Origin: an uncultured Bacteroidota bacterium
Lineage (GTDB): Bacteria > Bacteroidota > Bacteroidia > Chitinophagales > Chitinophagaceae
Length of the DNA stretch: 16,266 nucleotides
Assembly (NCBI GenBank): GCA_903912435.1
Contig: CAIWHI010000493.1
Span: 1 to 16,266, forward strand
Direction of reading: 5' to 3'
Under the pieces are notes generated by a model, which saw only the letters and a list, made by a program, of their open reading frames with translations, ran no database searches and was not told the origin of the DNA. Shown here in pieces: positions 8,714 through 15,666 of this stretch (position 1 is its first letter; each line of letters starts with the position of its first letter). The translations under genes were made by a program, and so were the position numbers.

Positions 8714-9619
8714 ATGAAAAATCTCATTAGGTTCGATTGGGCAGTAAAAAGGCTTTTGCGCAACAAAGCCAATTTTGGTATTCTCGAAGGTTTTTTGAGC
8801 GAATTACTATCTGAGGATATTCAAATTGAAAGCATTCTGGAAAGTGAAAGTAATAAACAAACGGGGGATAATAAATCGAACAGGGTTGATATTCTGGTAA
8901 AGAATTCAAAAGATGAATTGCTCATAATCGAGATTCAAAATAGTTATATGCTCGACTATCTCATGCGTATGTTATTTGGCACATCGAAGCTGATAGTGGA
9001 TAATATGGATGAAGGAATGAAGTATGGCAACATCAAAAAAATTATCTCTGTAAATATTGTCTATTTCGACCTGGGTCGTGGAGAGGATTATATTTACCAT
9101 GGTACCACAAACTATGTAGGCATTCATAAAAACGACACACTAACCCTATCGAAAAATGAAGAATCCATCTACCATACCGAACAGATTGCTAAAATATATC
9201 CTGAATATTACATCATAAAAGTGAACCAGTTTGACGAAGTAGCTAAGGACAGGCTTGATGAATGGGTATATTTTCTGAAAAATTCACGAGTTAAAGAAGG
9301 TTCTAGCGCCAAGGGATTAAAAGAAGCCCAGGAAAAACTGGATGTATTAAAATTGAGCGAAGCCGACAAACGTGAATATGACAATTACATAAAAGATTGG
9401 CGTGATACTTTTGGTGTGATTGTGGGTAATTTTGATAAAGGTAAATTCGAAGGACATCAGGAAGGGCGTCAGGAGGGTATTGAGGAAGGCCGACAAGAGG
9501 GTAGGTTGGAATCTCGTTATGAAATAGCAAAAAACTGCCTTGCTGAGGGTATGCCTGTTACTGTTATTACTAAACTAACTGGCCTAAGTGAAGATGAAAT
9601 AAGACAAATCGTTCTCTAA
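8714..9619 (+). CDS. Rpn-family PD-(D/E)XK nuclease (PDDEXK_2 'transposase' family)
   Basis: A 301-residue member of the Rpn/PDDEXK_2 family, often annotated as a transposase although members act as DNA endonucleases and promote recombination. The N-terminal FDWAVKRLLRNKANF is the family opening. The catalytic core shows RVDILV (Asp59) and IIEIQNSY (Glu73, Gln75), the D...ExQ form of the PD-(D/E)XK site. A YFDLGRG strand follows, then a C-terminal run of EG(R/H)QEG-type repeats (about 246-266) and a short helix-turn-helix-like tail (272-300) ending TGLSEDEIRQI, also typical. No terminal inverted repeats are seen, so it is not part of a visible insertion sequence. E. coli Rpn proteins have been reported as toxic anti-phage nucleases held in check by internally started small proteins. 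Nothing here proves that role. It is divergent from scpB, and cphB lies 105 bp downstream. Confidence 0.9.
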   Translation: MKNLIRFDWAVKRLLRNKANFGILEGFLSELLSEDIQIESILESESNKQTGDNKSNRVDILVKNSKDELLIIEIQNSYMLDYLMRMLFGTSKLIVDNMDEGMKYGNIKKIISVNIVYFDLGRGEDYIYHGTTNYVGIHKNDTLTLSKNEESIYHTEQIAKIYPEYYIIKVNQFDEVAKDRLDEWVYFLKNSRVKEGSSAKGLKEAQEKLDVLKLSEADKREYDNYIKDWRDTFGVIVGNFDKGKFEGHQEGRQEGIEEGRQEGRLESRYEIAKNCLAEGMPVTVITKLTGLSEDEIRQIVL

Positions 9620-9724
9620 CTCCCTAAAATTTAATATTCATTGTTACCGAATTATTAAATATACCTCAAAGTATTTCCTTAATATTGCCCCTTCAAACTA
9701 TTTTTTTCACAAAACGGTAGCTTA

Positions 9725-10600
9725 GTGAATCATCCTCAAGGGCATCTTGTAGCGGTAGGTGGAGCAGAAGACAAAGGAACTGACCTTGAAAAAGGTATTC
9801 TGCAACGTAACCGCCTTAACTTTTTTGAGCTTGGTATTCTCAAAAATATCGTAAGCCTTATTGATAATAAGGAAGCAAGGGTAGAAGTTATTACCACCGC
9901 ATCATCTATACCTGATGAAGTAGCCCAAAATTATATTGACGCTTTTGCAAAACTAGGATGCCACAATGTGGGTCACCTACGTATTAGGAACAGGGAAGAC
10001 GCAAGCATGGCCACTAGTATAGAAAGGCTTAAGGCTTGTATTTGCATCATGTTTTCGGGGGGTAACCAGTTGAGGTTATCATCAATATTTGGGGGTACCC
10101 AGTTTTTGGATCTCCTTAAGTACAGATACCAGAATGAGAACTTCCTGATAGCAGGTACCAGTGCCGGTGCCATGGCTATGAGCAATACCATGATTTACGA
10201 AGGTAATGCAGCTATAGCCAACCTGAAGGGCGAAGTAAAAATCACCACAGGGCTTGGCCTTATGCAGGATGTAATCATAGATACCCATTTTGATAAGCGT
10301 GGCAGGTTCAATAGGTTGGCACAAGGTGTGGCAGCACAGCCGGGAGCAATAGGTATTGGCCTGGGTGAGGATACCGGTATCATTGTTTCAGAAGGTATTG
10401 AACTCAAAGCTATTGGCTCAGGTAGTGTGGTGATTATTGATGGTCGAAATATTGATTTCAACAATATTGCCGACATCAGATTTGGCCAGCCGATATCTGT
10501 GGAAAATATTATTGTCCACATCATGTCTAAGGGCGATGTTTACAATCTGGAAACCCGCAAGTTTGTAGGTTCAGAGGTGGTAATAGATGATGAGGATTAA
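9725..10600 (+). CDS. cphB: Cyanophycinase (copy 1)
   Basis: A serine exopeptidase that degrades cyanophycin to beta-Asp-Arg dipeptides. The 291 residues fit intracellular CphB, and no signal peptide is visible. N-terminal GHLVAVGGAEDKG is the family opening. GGNQLRL (112-118) lies in the substrate pocket region. The nucleophile elbow AGTSAGAMAM holds Ser146, and IDTHFDKRGRFNRL (185-198) supplies conserved Asp, His and Arg residues. GIGLGEDTGII (210-220) and IGSGSVVIIDG follow. The cyanobacterial enzyme, as I recall it, has DQHF where this has DTHF, a possible difference in dipeptide binding. The start is a GTG; no in-frame ATG exists just upstream and the family N-terminus begins directly after. 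Its stop is 2 bp from the stop of a convergent paralogue. It may be read through from rpn, since no terminator lies in the 105-bp gap. Confidence 0.95.
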   Translation: MNHPQGHLVAVGGAEDKGTDLEKGILQRNRLNFFELGILKNIVSLIDNKEARVEVITTASSIPDEVAQNYIDAFAKLGCHNVGHLRIRNREDASMATSIERLKACICIMFSGGNQLRLSSIFGGTQFLDLLKYRYQNENFLIAGTSAGAMAMSNTMIYEGNAAIANLKGEVKITTGLGLMQDVIIDTHFDKRGRFNRLAQGVAAQPGAIGIGLGEDTGIIVSEGIELKAIGSGSVVIIDGRNIDFNNIADIRFGQPISVENIIVHIMSKGDVYNLETRKFVGSEVVIDDED

Positions 10601-10602
10601 TT

Positions 10603-11475
10603 CTATTCAATAGAGTCAGACAGGCTTTTGATAAATTTCCTTTCTTTTATAGAGTAGGTTACCCCTTCGGCTATTATGCTCATTTGTAGGTTTTCAACTA
10701 CTATTGGTATGTATTCTGTTGCTGTACCAATATTGGTGTTTTTTATGTTTCTGCCGTCCAGTGTTATGACCATACCCGAGCCTATACACTCGGCATGGTT
10801 GCCACCGGATATGATTAATGCTGTATTTTCTTCTAAGCCTATACCCAAGCAACCGGGGTTGAGTGCTATGGCATGGGCCAAACGGGCTATACGCCCCCGC
10901 TTTATAAAGTGAGTATCTACAATTATCCCACTAATGAAATTTAATCCCCGGCTTATTTTGATATCATCTTTGTAGAGTGCAGCACCTATAAGCCCACCGG
11001 TTATTATTATTTCGGGTAGGGCCATAGCACCGGCACTAGTGCCGGCTATTATAAAATTTTCATGGCCATAATACTTGTCTCGTATAGCTTGCAATAAGGG
11101 GGTTTCTTGGATTAAGGCAACTAACCTACCCTGATCGCCACCGGTAAAGAAAACCGCATGTGCTTCTTTTATCCGTTCTACAGAATCCGGCTTGTGAGCA
11201 TCGGCTATGCTGCCTACCTTAATGAATGATACCTTAGTAAAACCTTCCTGTTCATAGGCTGTGATATACATTTGTTCCATATCAATCGGAATAGATGAGG
11301 CCGCGGCTATTATCTCAATTTCGTGATGTGCCCTGGGGGTTTCTTGTACCAATTTGCCTAGTATCTCAAAACGGGTCACATTCTTTTTCTTATTGTAAAC
11401 CGTCAGGTTTTCTCCCGGCAGATCGCCCTTGTCTTCATGGCCGCCTATTATGATTAGTTTTCCTTTTGGTATCAT
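10603..11475 (-). CDS. cphB: Cyanophycinase (copy 2)
   Basis: A second cyanophycinase paralogue, 290 residues from the ATG at 11475. An upstream in-frame TTG at 11496 would add seven residues, but the family opening MIPKGKLIIIGGHEDKG begins at the ATG. Shared motifs, numbered from this ATG: GGDQGRL (112-118, with Gly where copy 1 has Leu), AGTSAGAMAL with the nucleophile at Ser148, VDTHFIKRGRIARL (186-199), GIGLEENTALI (211-221) and IGSGMVITLDG. All expected catalytic features are present, and no signal peptide is seen. The paralogues differ clearly along their length, so this is not a recent duplication. The gene follows the RMND1/DUF155 gene by 34 bp and is probably the last gene of the decarboxylase operon, so it would be controlled separately from copy 1. 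A differing substrate preference (for example modified cyanophycin or other beta-aspartyl polymers) is possible but unproven. Confidence 0.94.
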   Translation of the reverse strand: MIPKGKLIIIGGHEDKGDLPGENLTVYNKKKNVTRFEILGKLVQETPRAHHEIEIIAAASSIPIDMEQMYITAYEQEGFTKVSFIKVGSIADAHKPDSVERIKEAHAVFFTGGDQGRLVALIQETPLLQAIRDKYYGHENFIIAGTSAGAMALPEIIITGGLIGAALYKDDIKISRGLNFISGIIVDTHFIKRGRIARLAHAIALNPGCLGIGLEENTALIISGGNHAECIGSGMVITLDGRNIKNTNIGTATEYIPIVVENLQMSIIAEGVTYSIKERKFIKSLSDSIE

Positions 11476-11509
11476 TGTATGTATCAAATTCGCCAATTAC
11501 AGGCTGTTA

Positions 11510-12301
11510 TTAAAATAGACCACCTAATACAGCATGCAAAACCTCAAACAGGATTAATAATATGACAATCCATTCCAACTTGTTGGCATCGCGGTGCTGA
11601 ACCAATTGTGCAAATATCCGCTGGTTATTATCAATAATCGTTAGGGTATATTCCACCTCTTTAAAACGGGTTTTGAGGTTAAAGGTTGCTGATAGCCCGG
11701 AATTAATTTGAGACAGGTATTCTTCTTCCCATACATTGTCTGGAGCATCTAGAAAGTAAAGATTATCAGTAATACGGTTCTGGATGTTAAGGGTTTTACC
11801 AATAAGTTTCATAAGGCTTATTTTCGAAATGGCTAGTTTCCCGCTGAGCTCCAGTTCCTTGGTTTGCTTGGAAGTTTCGTAGAGTATATTCTGGGCCAAT
11901 TCGGTAAAATAGTCTAATACAACAGATTGGTTTACATTGAGTAGGGCTATTTTAATGACATCAGCATTAATTTCGGGAACCCGCATAGAGTTATACTCAA
12001 AACTAAGTCCCTGCCCCGGCTCAACATTAATCACAAAATCTTCCCTGAATTCTTTGCCTTCAGCAATAGGTGCATCTACGAATGGACGTATAAAATCAAG
12101 GAATTCAATAATGGTTTTTTCATCACAATCAGAAAAGGCTACCTCGCCATAATTCTGAATGTAGATATAGGAGGTAGTTCCCTTTTTTATAAATACTTCG
12201 GTAGCTGTAGAAGAATGGGTAGTACCGGCATAGGCATCCTTCAGTTTTTTCAGGAGGATATTATCTCCCAGCCGGTATGCCACTATTTTAACCTGGTTCA
12301 T
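11510..12301 (-). CDS. RMND1/Sif2/YagE-type DUF155 membrane protein
   Basis: A 263-residue protein of the DUF155 family (yeast Rmd1, mitochondrial RMND1). Visible signatures: an N-terminal soluble part with SYIYIQNYGEVAFSDCDE (about 44-61), a central VNQSVVLDYFTELAQNIL (123-140), a long helical region, and the characteristic C-terminal NKLEWIVILLILFEVLHAVL (240-259). That final segment is a single membrane helix only a few residues from the C-terminus. The protein is therefore probably tail-anchored, with the bulk on the cytoplasmic side. Mitochondrial relatives are inner-membrane proteins needed for translation; the bacterial role is not established. The ATG at 12301 is 12 bp from the upstream decarboxylase stop, and the downstream cyanophycinase starts 34 bp after its own stop, so the three genes look like one operon. 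Confidence 0.85.
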   Translation of the reverse strand: MNQVKIVAYRLGDNILLKKLKDAYAGTTHSSTATEVFIKKGTTSYIYIQNYGEVAFSDCDEKTIIEFLDFIRPFVDAPIAEGKEFREDFVINVEPGQGLSFEYNSMRVPEINADVIKIALLNVNQSVVLDYFTELAQNILYETSKQTKELELSGKLAISKISLMKLIGKTLNIQNRITDNLYFLDAPDNVWEEEYLSQINSGLSATFNLKTRFKEVEYTLTIIDNNQRIFAQLVQHRDANKLEWIVILLILFEVLHAVLGGLF

Positions 12302-12313
12302 TTGCCTTATATT

Positions 12314-13462
12314 TTACCCATTCACAGGATATGCCTGGGCTATTTTTGTACCCATTTTATAATGTACCGTAGGCCGGGCGTTAAAACTCACATTTGAGGC
12401 AGCCTCGAATAGTAGTATAATATCAGAACCACCAAACTGGAAATAAGATAATTCCTCGCCCTTTCGCAATGTTACCCCTACTTCAGCGGTCAAGATTACA
12501 GATGATACCTGACACATCCCAATAGGCAAAACAGCCACAAGGCCAATAGCTGTTTCCAAAACAATAAGCCCCCTTGATTGGGCAAACTGGTATCCGGGAA
12601 CATCCAGCGAATTGTAGTCCCTCTTTAAATTCAGGGTATGTACACCCTCCTGACCGGGACTAGGTACAGCCTCCACTTCAAGATATACCTGTCCATGTAT
12701 TACCCTTGCTTCAAGAACTTTGCCACCCACAGGTGCATGCTGGCGATGATAATCGGTAGGGCTAAGGTAGGAGTGCATGAACATGCCATTTTCAAAGCGG
12801 TCTTTGTATGGGCTTCCTTCCAACAATTCACTTACCTTCCAGTTGATATTCTTCAATGTTACATGCGAGTCTTTTCTTATTTCCCATTGGCCACCAAAAG
12901 TGGAATCTGCAGGCATAACGATTACCGACTGGTCGCTAATAGCAGCAATAGGCCTATATCCTGGTTTAAAATGGCGGGCAAAAACCTGGTTGAACGATTT
13001 CCAGCCATCATGGGGGCGAGTGTACTCATTCATATTATAGAAAAGAGAGTCGTACAAGGTTTTTTCTGATTCTTTGGTCAATGATTCAGGGGTATCGAGG
13101 AACAGACCGAGGGCATTGGCATAATCAACCATCCATTTGGAAAACGGGGTGAGCTTAGGTGCCTTGTCGTGTGGGGTAATTTTATTTTGGAGGGAAAAAA
13201 CGGGTTCCTGATTGGCTATGAAATAGAATGCGCTAAGGTGGTCATTCACATTTTTGCCATTGGTGGTTTCGGTAGGAACCCAATACAAGAATTTGTCAAT
13301 CCATTTAAGGTAAGAATCCAGATTATGCACATTATCAATGAGCTGCACATTCTTGCTTTTTGCTTTTTTGATGGCAGTCTCGAAGCTTTCTTTCCAGTTG
13401 TTTTTTTCAATCATTACGGCTAGTGCTTCCACTACCGGGTGGTACATTGTTTTGGTTGGCAT
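12314..13462 (-). CDS. Phosphatidylserine decarboxylase-like, pyruvoyl-dependent enzyme with PSDC N-terminal domain
   Basis: A 382-residue self-processing decarboxylase from the preferred ATG at 13462; an in-frame ATG at 13516 gives 400 residues. Numbering here uses the 400-residue form. The N-terminal part (about 100-190), with WMVDYANALGLFLDTPES and GWKSFNQVFARHFKPGYRPI, resembles the PSDC domain found before the catalytic core in some PSD relatives, including fungal PsiD. The core has PADSTFGG (Asp204), LSPTDYHRQHAPVGG (His257, His260) and FGGSDIILLF with Ser364 as the expected cleavage and pyruvoyl site, so the Asp-His-Ser self-cleavage set is intact. The usual LGST is replaced by GGS. 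It may make phosphatidylethanolamine, but PSDC-type relatives can act on free amino acids, so the substrate is open. It is first in a probable operon with the DUF155 protein and cyanophycinase 2. Confidence 0.88.
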   Translation of the reverse strand: MPTKTMYHPVVEALAVMIEKNNWKESFETAIKKAKSKNVQLIDNVHNLDSYLKWIDKFLYWVPTETTNGKNVNDHLSAFYFIANQEPVFSLQNKITPHDKAPKLTPFSKWMVDYANALGLFLDTPESLTKESEKTLYDSLFYNMNEYTRPHDGWKSFNQVFARHFKPGYRPIAAISDQSVIVMPADSTFGGQWEIRKDSHVTLKNINWKVSELLEGSPYKDRFENGMFMHSYLSPTDYHRQHAPVGGKVLEARVIHGQVYLEVEAVPSPGQEGVHTLNLKRDYNSLDVPGYQFAQSRGLIVLETAIGLVAVLPIGMCQVSSVILTAEVGVTLRKGEELSYFQFGGSDIILLFEAASNVSFNARPTVHYKMGTKIAQAYPVNG

Positions 13463-13470
13463 TATTCGCG

Positions 13471-13500
13471 GTTTTGTACAAAGGTTCTGTTTTGTACCAA
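13471..13500 (-). promoter_or_regulatory. Paired TTGTACAA-like sites before the decarboxylase operon
   Basis: GTTTTGTACAAA (13471-13482) and GTTTTGTACCAA (13489-13500) are near-identical direct repeats with an 18-bp period. The first contains the perfect palindrome TTTGTACAAA. They lie 9-38 bp upstream of the preferred decarboxylase ATG at 13462, where an operator could act. If translation starts at 13516 they would be coding, so the call depends on the start choice. Confidence 0.35.
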
Positions 13501-13604
13501 GCCGGGTATTACACAAATAGGATTATTATTTGCAAAATTCACATATACGGGCGCAGGTGATGGAGCAATATTCCTATATTCGCAATATAAAATATGTATA
13601 CACA

Positions 13605-14123
13605 ATGAACCTACATGTAGTTGCCTATCCCCAATTATTACCTGCTGACTATGAACTGATACAGGCATGCCGCAAAGAGTATAATAGCTTATACTCAATT
13701 ATTGAGCCCCATTTTACCCTGGTATTTTTGGTGCCTGATATGGAGGTTGCCGATTTTATTGGTGAGGTGAGAAAAAAAACGGAAGGCTTTGGCCCAATTG
13801 AATTTACATTCAGATGTGCCATCATTACCCCGGATGTTATTAGCAAAAATTATGACGCCTTTCTGGTGCCTGATGAGGGATTTAGTAAAGTAGTGAGATT
13901 GCATGACCGCCTATACAGTGGGTTGCTTTCCCCCCATCACCGGCTGGATATTGCCTATACACCACATCTAAGTATAGCCGCATCGCCCTATGTAGATAAA
14001 ATAAAGAAAATAGTAGATAGCTGGAACGAAAAGGAATTTGCCATCAAAGGCACTATAACCGAGCTCGATATCATTAACTACGAGAACCGGGTGATTAGTA
14101 CTATTGAGAGAGTGGTGTTGTAG
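13605..14123 (+). CDS. 2H phosphoesterase / 2'-5' RNA ligase family protein
   Basis: A 172-residue member of the 2H phosphoesterase superfamily (LigT/2'-5' RNA ligase, cyclic phosphodiesterases). The two diagnostic histidine motifs are EPHFTLVF (His36, Thr38) and YTPHLSIA (His121, Ser123), numbered from the ATG at 13605. Longer alternative starts (TTG at 13530, ATG at 13560) are possible, but the family beta-strand MNLHVVAYPQ begins at 13605. Length is typical. The enzymes hydrolyse or form 2',3'-cyclic or 2'-5' phosphodiester bonds in RNA or small metabolites; the substrate cannot be told here. It is divergent from the decarboxylase operon and convergent with the isoaspartyl peptidase. No terminator with a T-run was seen after it. 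Confidence 0.88.
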   Translation: MNLHVVAYPQLLPADYELIQACRKEYNSLYSIIEPHFTLVFLVPDMEVADFIGEVRKKTEGFGPIEFTFRCAIITPDVISKNYDAFLVPDEGFSKVVRLHDRLYSGLLSPHHRLDIAYTPHLSIAASPYVDKIKKIVDSWNEKEFAIKGTITELDIINYENRVISTIERVVL

Positions 14124-14202
14124 GCAATTATGACAAATAGAAATGGTGTCACGATGGGCAGGCACAGGAGAGGTTGCCGACCGCAGTTTTTCCAACACTT
14201 GA

Positions 14203-14293
14203 CTTTGGTTCTTTGGAGTTGAGTTAGTTAGTAATTTTCATTGGCTTATGGAATTCTATTGGGCTTGTGTTGTATTTCAGCTTTGGTTCTTTG
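14203..14293. repeat. 13-bp direct repeats CTTTGGTTCTTTG
   Basis: Exact copies at 14203-14215 and 14281-14293, 78 bp apart start to start, in the convergent gap between the 2H gene and the isoaspartyl peptidase. The second copy leads into the palindromes described next. Possibly part of the same repeated element; otherwise unexplained. Confidence 0.55.
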
Positions 14294-14297
14294 AATT

Positions 14298-14354
14298 CCG
14301 GTCTCAGACCGGCTGATTTGCGTAGACACGAGTGATCCTACCGGAACACTCGCG
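14298..14354. repeat. REP-like palindromic element
   Basis: Two adjacent palindromes. CCGGTCTCAGACCGG (14298-14312) is perfect with 7-bp arms. After it, GTAG (14322-14325) stands 1 nt before CACGAGTG (14327-14334), which pairs with CACTCGCG (14347-14354) with one mismatch around a 12-nt loop. A GTAG tetranucleotide before an imperfect palindrome is the hallmark of REP sequences mobilised by RAYT (TnpA-REP) transposases. No RAYT gene is in the window. It sits just past the stop of iaaA, a usual place for REPs. Confidence 0.55.
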
Positions 14355-14380
14355 CCAGGGATGTTTTATTGAAGTGGGGA

Positions 14381-15319
14381 TTATTCATCACCGCCACCAT
14401 AAATCTTTACCTCGTTCCTGCCCTTATTGTTTTTGCAGGCACGGTACATACCCTCACTATTAAAAGGCATTTCAATATTACCTTCCTTATCAATGGCTAT
14501 AAGGCCACCTTCGCCACCTATTTTCACCAGTTTGTGTTGCACCACCAGGTCGCAGGCATCTGTTAATGACATCCCTTTGTATTCTATAAGGCAGGAAATA
14601 TCGTGAGCCACTACCGAGCGGATAAACAGCTCTCCTACTCCTGTGCATGAAATGGCGCAGGTATCGTTATTGGCATAGGTACCTGCACCGGGTATAGGGC
14701 TGTCGCCTACTCGGCCATACTTTTTGTTGGTTAATCCGCCTGTGCTGGTAGCGGCGGCGAGATTACCTGCACTATCTAATGCTACTGCACCCACGGTTCC
14801 GAATTTTTTGTCGGTATGGTCCAGGGTTACCCGGTCTTCAGCAAGGGCATCCTGCCATTGTTGGTATCTTTGTTGACTAAAGAAATAATCATCATCTTCA
14901 AATTCCAGACCTTGTTGGCGACCGAAATCTTCGGCACCCTTTCCGCTCAATAATACATGACCACTATTTGCCATTACTTCCCTTGCTAGTTTCACAGGGT
15001 TTTTTACTCCGCTTACACCACAAACCGCACCGGCCACCAGGTTTTTGCCAAACATTATTGCAGCATCCATCTCGTGCTTACCCTCATGATTAAACACAGC
15101 ACCCTTACCGGCATTAAACAGCAGGAAATCTTCCAGTTTCACAACGGCAGCTTCAACCGCCTCAAGGCTGCTACCGCCGTTTTCCAAAATAATGTAACCG
15201 GCATCCAGGGCATCCTGCAGGCCGCCTTCATATTTGGCTTGCAATTCGGGAGTCATTGAGCTGCGGAGGATGGTACCTGCTCCACCATGTATGGCAATAG
15301 CAATATTTTGGCTGGTCAT
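14381..15319 (-). CDS. iaaA: Isoaspartyl peptidase / L-asparaginase (plant-type, Ntn hydrolase)
   Basis: A self-cleaving N-terminal-nucleophile hydrolase that splits beta-aspartyl dipeptides; family members also hydrolyse asparagine. It starts MTSQNIAIAIHGGAG from the ATG at 15319 (312 residues). An in-frame ATG at 15358 adds 13 residues that overlap a promoter-like box, so I prefer the shorter form. The autocleavage site is FGTVGAVALD, the nucleophile being Thr175 (from 15319). GNLAAATSTGG and GRVGDSPIPGAGTYANND follow, and CTGVGE lies in the beta subunit, all as in E. coli IaaA. An FNAGKGAVFN region in the alpha subunit is also conserved. In this window it completes cyanophycin breakdown by splitting the beta-Asp-Arg that cyanophycinases release; this role is inferred from context. 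It is convergent with the 2H gene. Confidence 0.95.
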   Translation of the reverse strand: MTSQNIAIAIHGGAGTILRSSMTPELQAKYEGGLQDALDAGYIILENGGSSLEAVEAAVVKLEDFLLFNAGKGAVFNHEGKHEMDAAIMFGKNLVAGAVCGVSGVKNPVKLAREVMANSGHVLLSGKGAEDFGRQQGLEFEDDDYFFSQQRYQQWQDALAEDRVTLDHTDKKFGTVGAVALDSAGNLAAATSTGGLTNKKYGRVGDSPIPGAGTYANNDTCAISCTGVGELFIRSVVAHDISCLIEYKGMSLTDACDLVVQHKLVKIGGEGGLIAIDKEGNIEMPFNSEGMYRACKNNKGRNEVKIYGGGDE

Positions 15320-15342
15320 TTTTGTGTGTTTGCTTGTGGCTG

Positions 15343-15350
15343 CAAAAGTA
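15343..15350 (-). promoter_or_regulatory. Candidate -7 box for iaaA
   Basis: On the minus strand TACTTTTG matches TAnnTTTG, 23 bp before the ATG at 15319. A clear -33 TTTG at the expected distance was not found, so this is tentative. If correct, transcription starts downstream of the alternative ATG at 15358 and fixes the shorter protein. Confidence 0.3.
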
Positions 15351-15400
15351 CCGTTCATTTAGATTAGTTGGGGCGGTAATTTGGTGAACGGCAGAAAAAT

Positions 15401-15528
15401 GCCCCATTGCCCCAAAATATTTTGTTTGGGGCAATGATTTCACCAAATCATTGACAATCAATTATTTGCTCGTTTTTGGAATGCCCCATTTATGCCCCAT
15501 CATTGCCCCAATGGGTAAATGATGGGGC
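15401..15528. repeat. GCCCCA-rich double-palindrome region
   Basis: Two perfect 11-bp hairpins: ATTGCCCCAAA with TTTGGGGCAAT (15406-15435, loop 8 nt), and GCCCCATCATT with AATGATGGGGC (15494-15528, loop 13 nt). GCCCCA or its complement recurs several further times between 15369 and 15528. Neither hairpin has a T-run on either strand, so an intrinsic terminator is unlikely. It lies upstream of iaaA and downstream of the coiled-coil gene. It may be a small repeat element, a protein-binding array or an mRNA structure. Confidence 0.6.
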
Positions 15529-15666
15529 TGTGGGTTCTAAAATATTGAGGGTAATCATATCAAAGGAGACATATATATAATTTCAGATTTCCCTGCTGAA
15601 TATAGTGGAACAAAGTAAAAGACTTAGGTGAAAATCAAATCACAAATAGTATTAATTGTATAGTTC
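15529..15666. other. Intergenic remainder, nothing recognised
   Basis: AT-rich sequence between the palindromic region and the stop codon of the coiled-coil gene. I see no gene, terminator or repeat in it. Confidence 0.4.

Noticed and set aside
8714..9619. Reading the Rpn gene as part of an insertion sequence
   Set aside because: No terminal inverted repeats or target-site duplications were seen, and the 'transposase' label of this family is historical; the protein has a nuclease-type active site.
12638..13069. 143-codon plus-strand frame
   Set aside because: Antisense to the PSD-like gene, whose catalytic motifs lie on the other strand.
15228..15461. 77-codon minus-strand frame overlapping the iaaA start and the palindromes
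   Set aside because: Out of frame with iaaA, covers the hairpin region, and has no protein-like features.
15401..15528. Treating the GCCCCA repeats as a CRISPR array
   Set aside because: The units are short inverted palindromes without regular spacers, and no cas genes are present.
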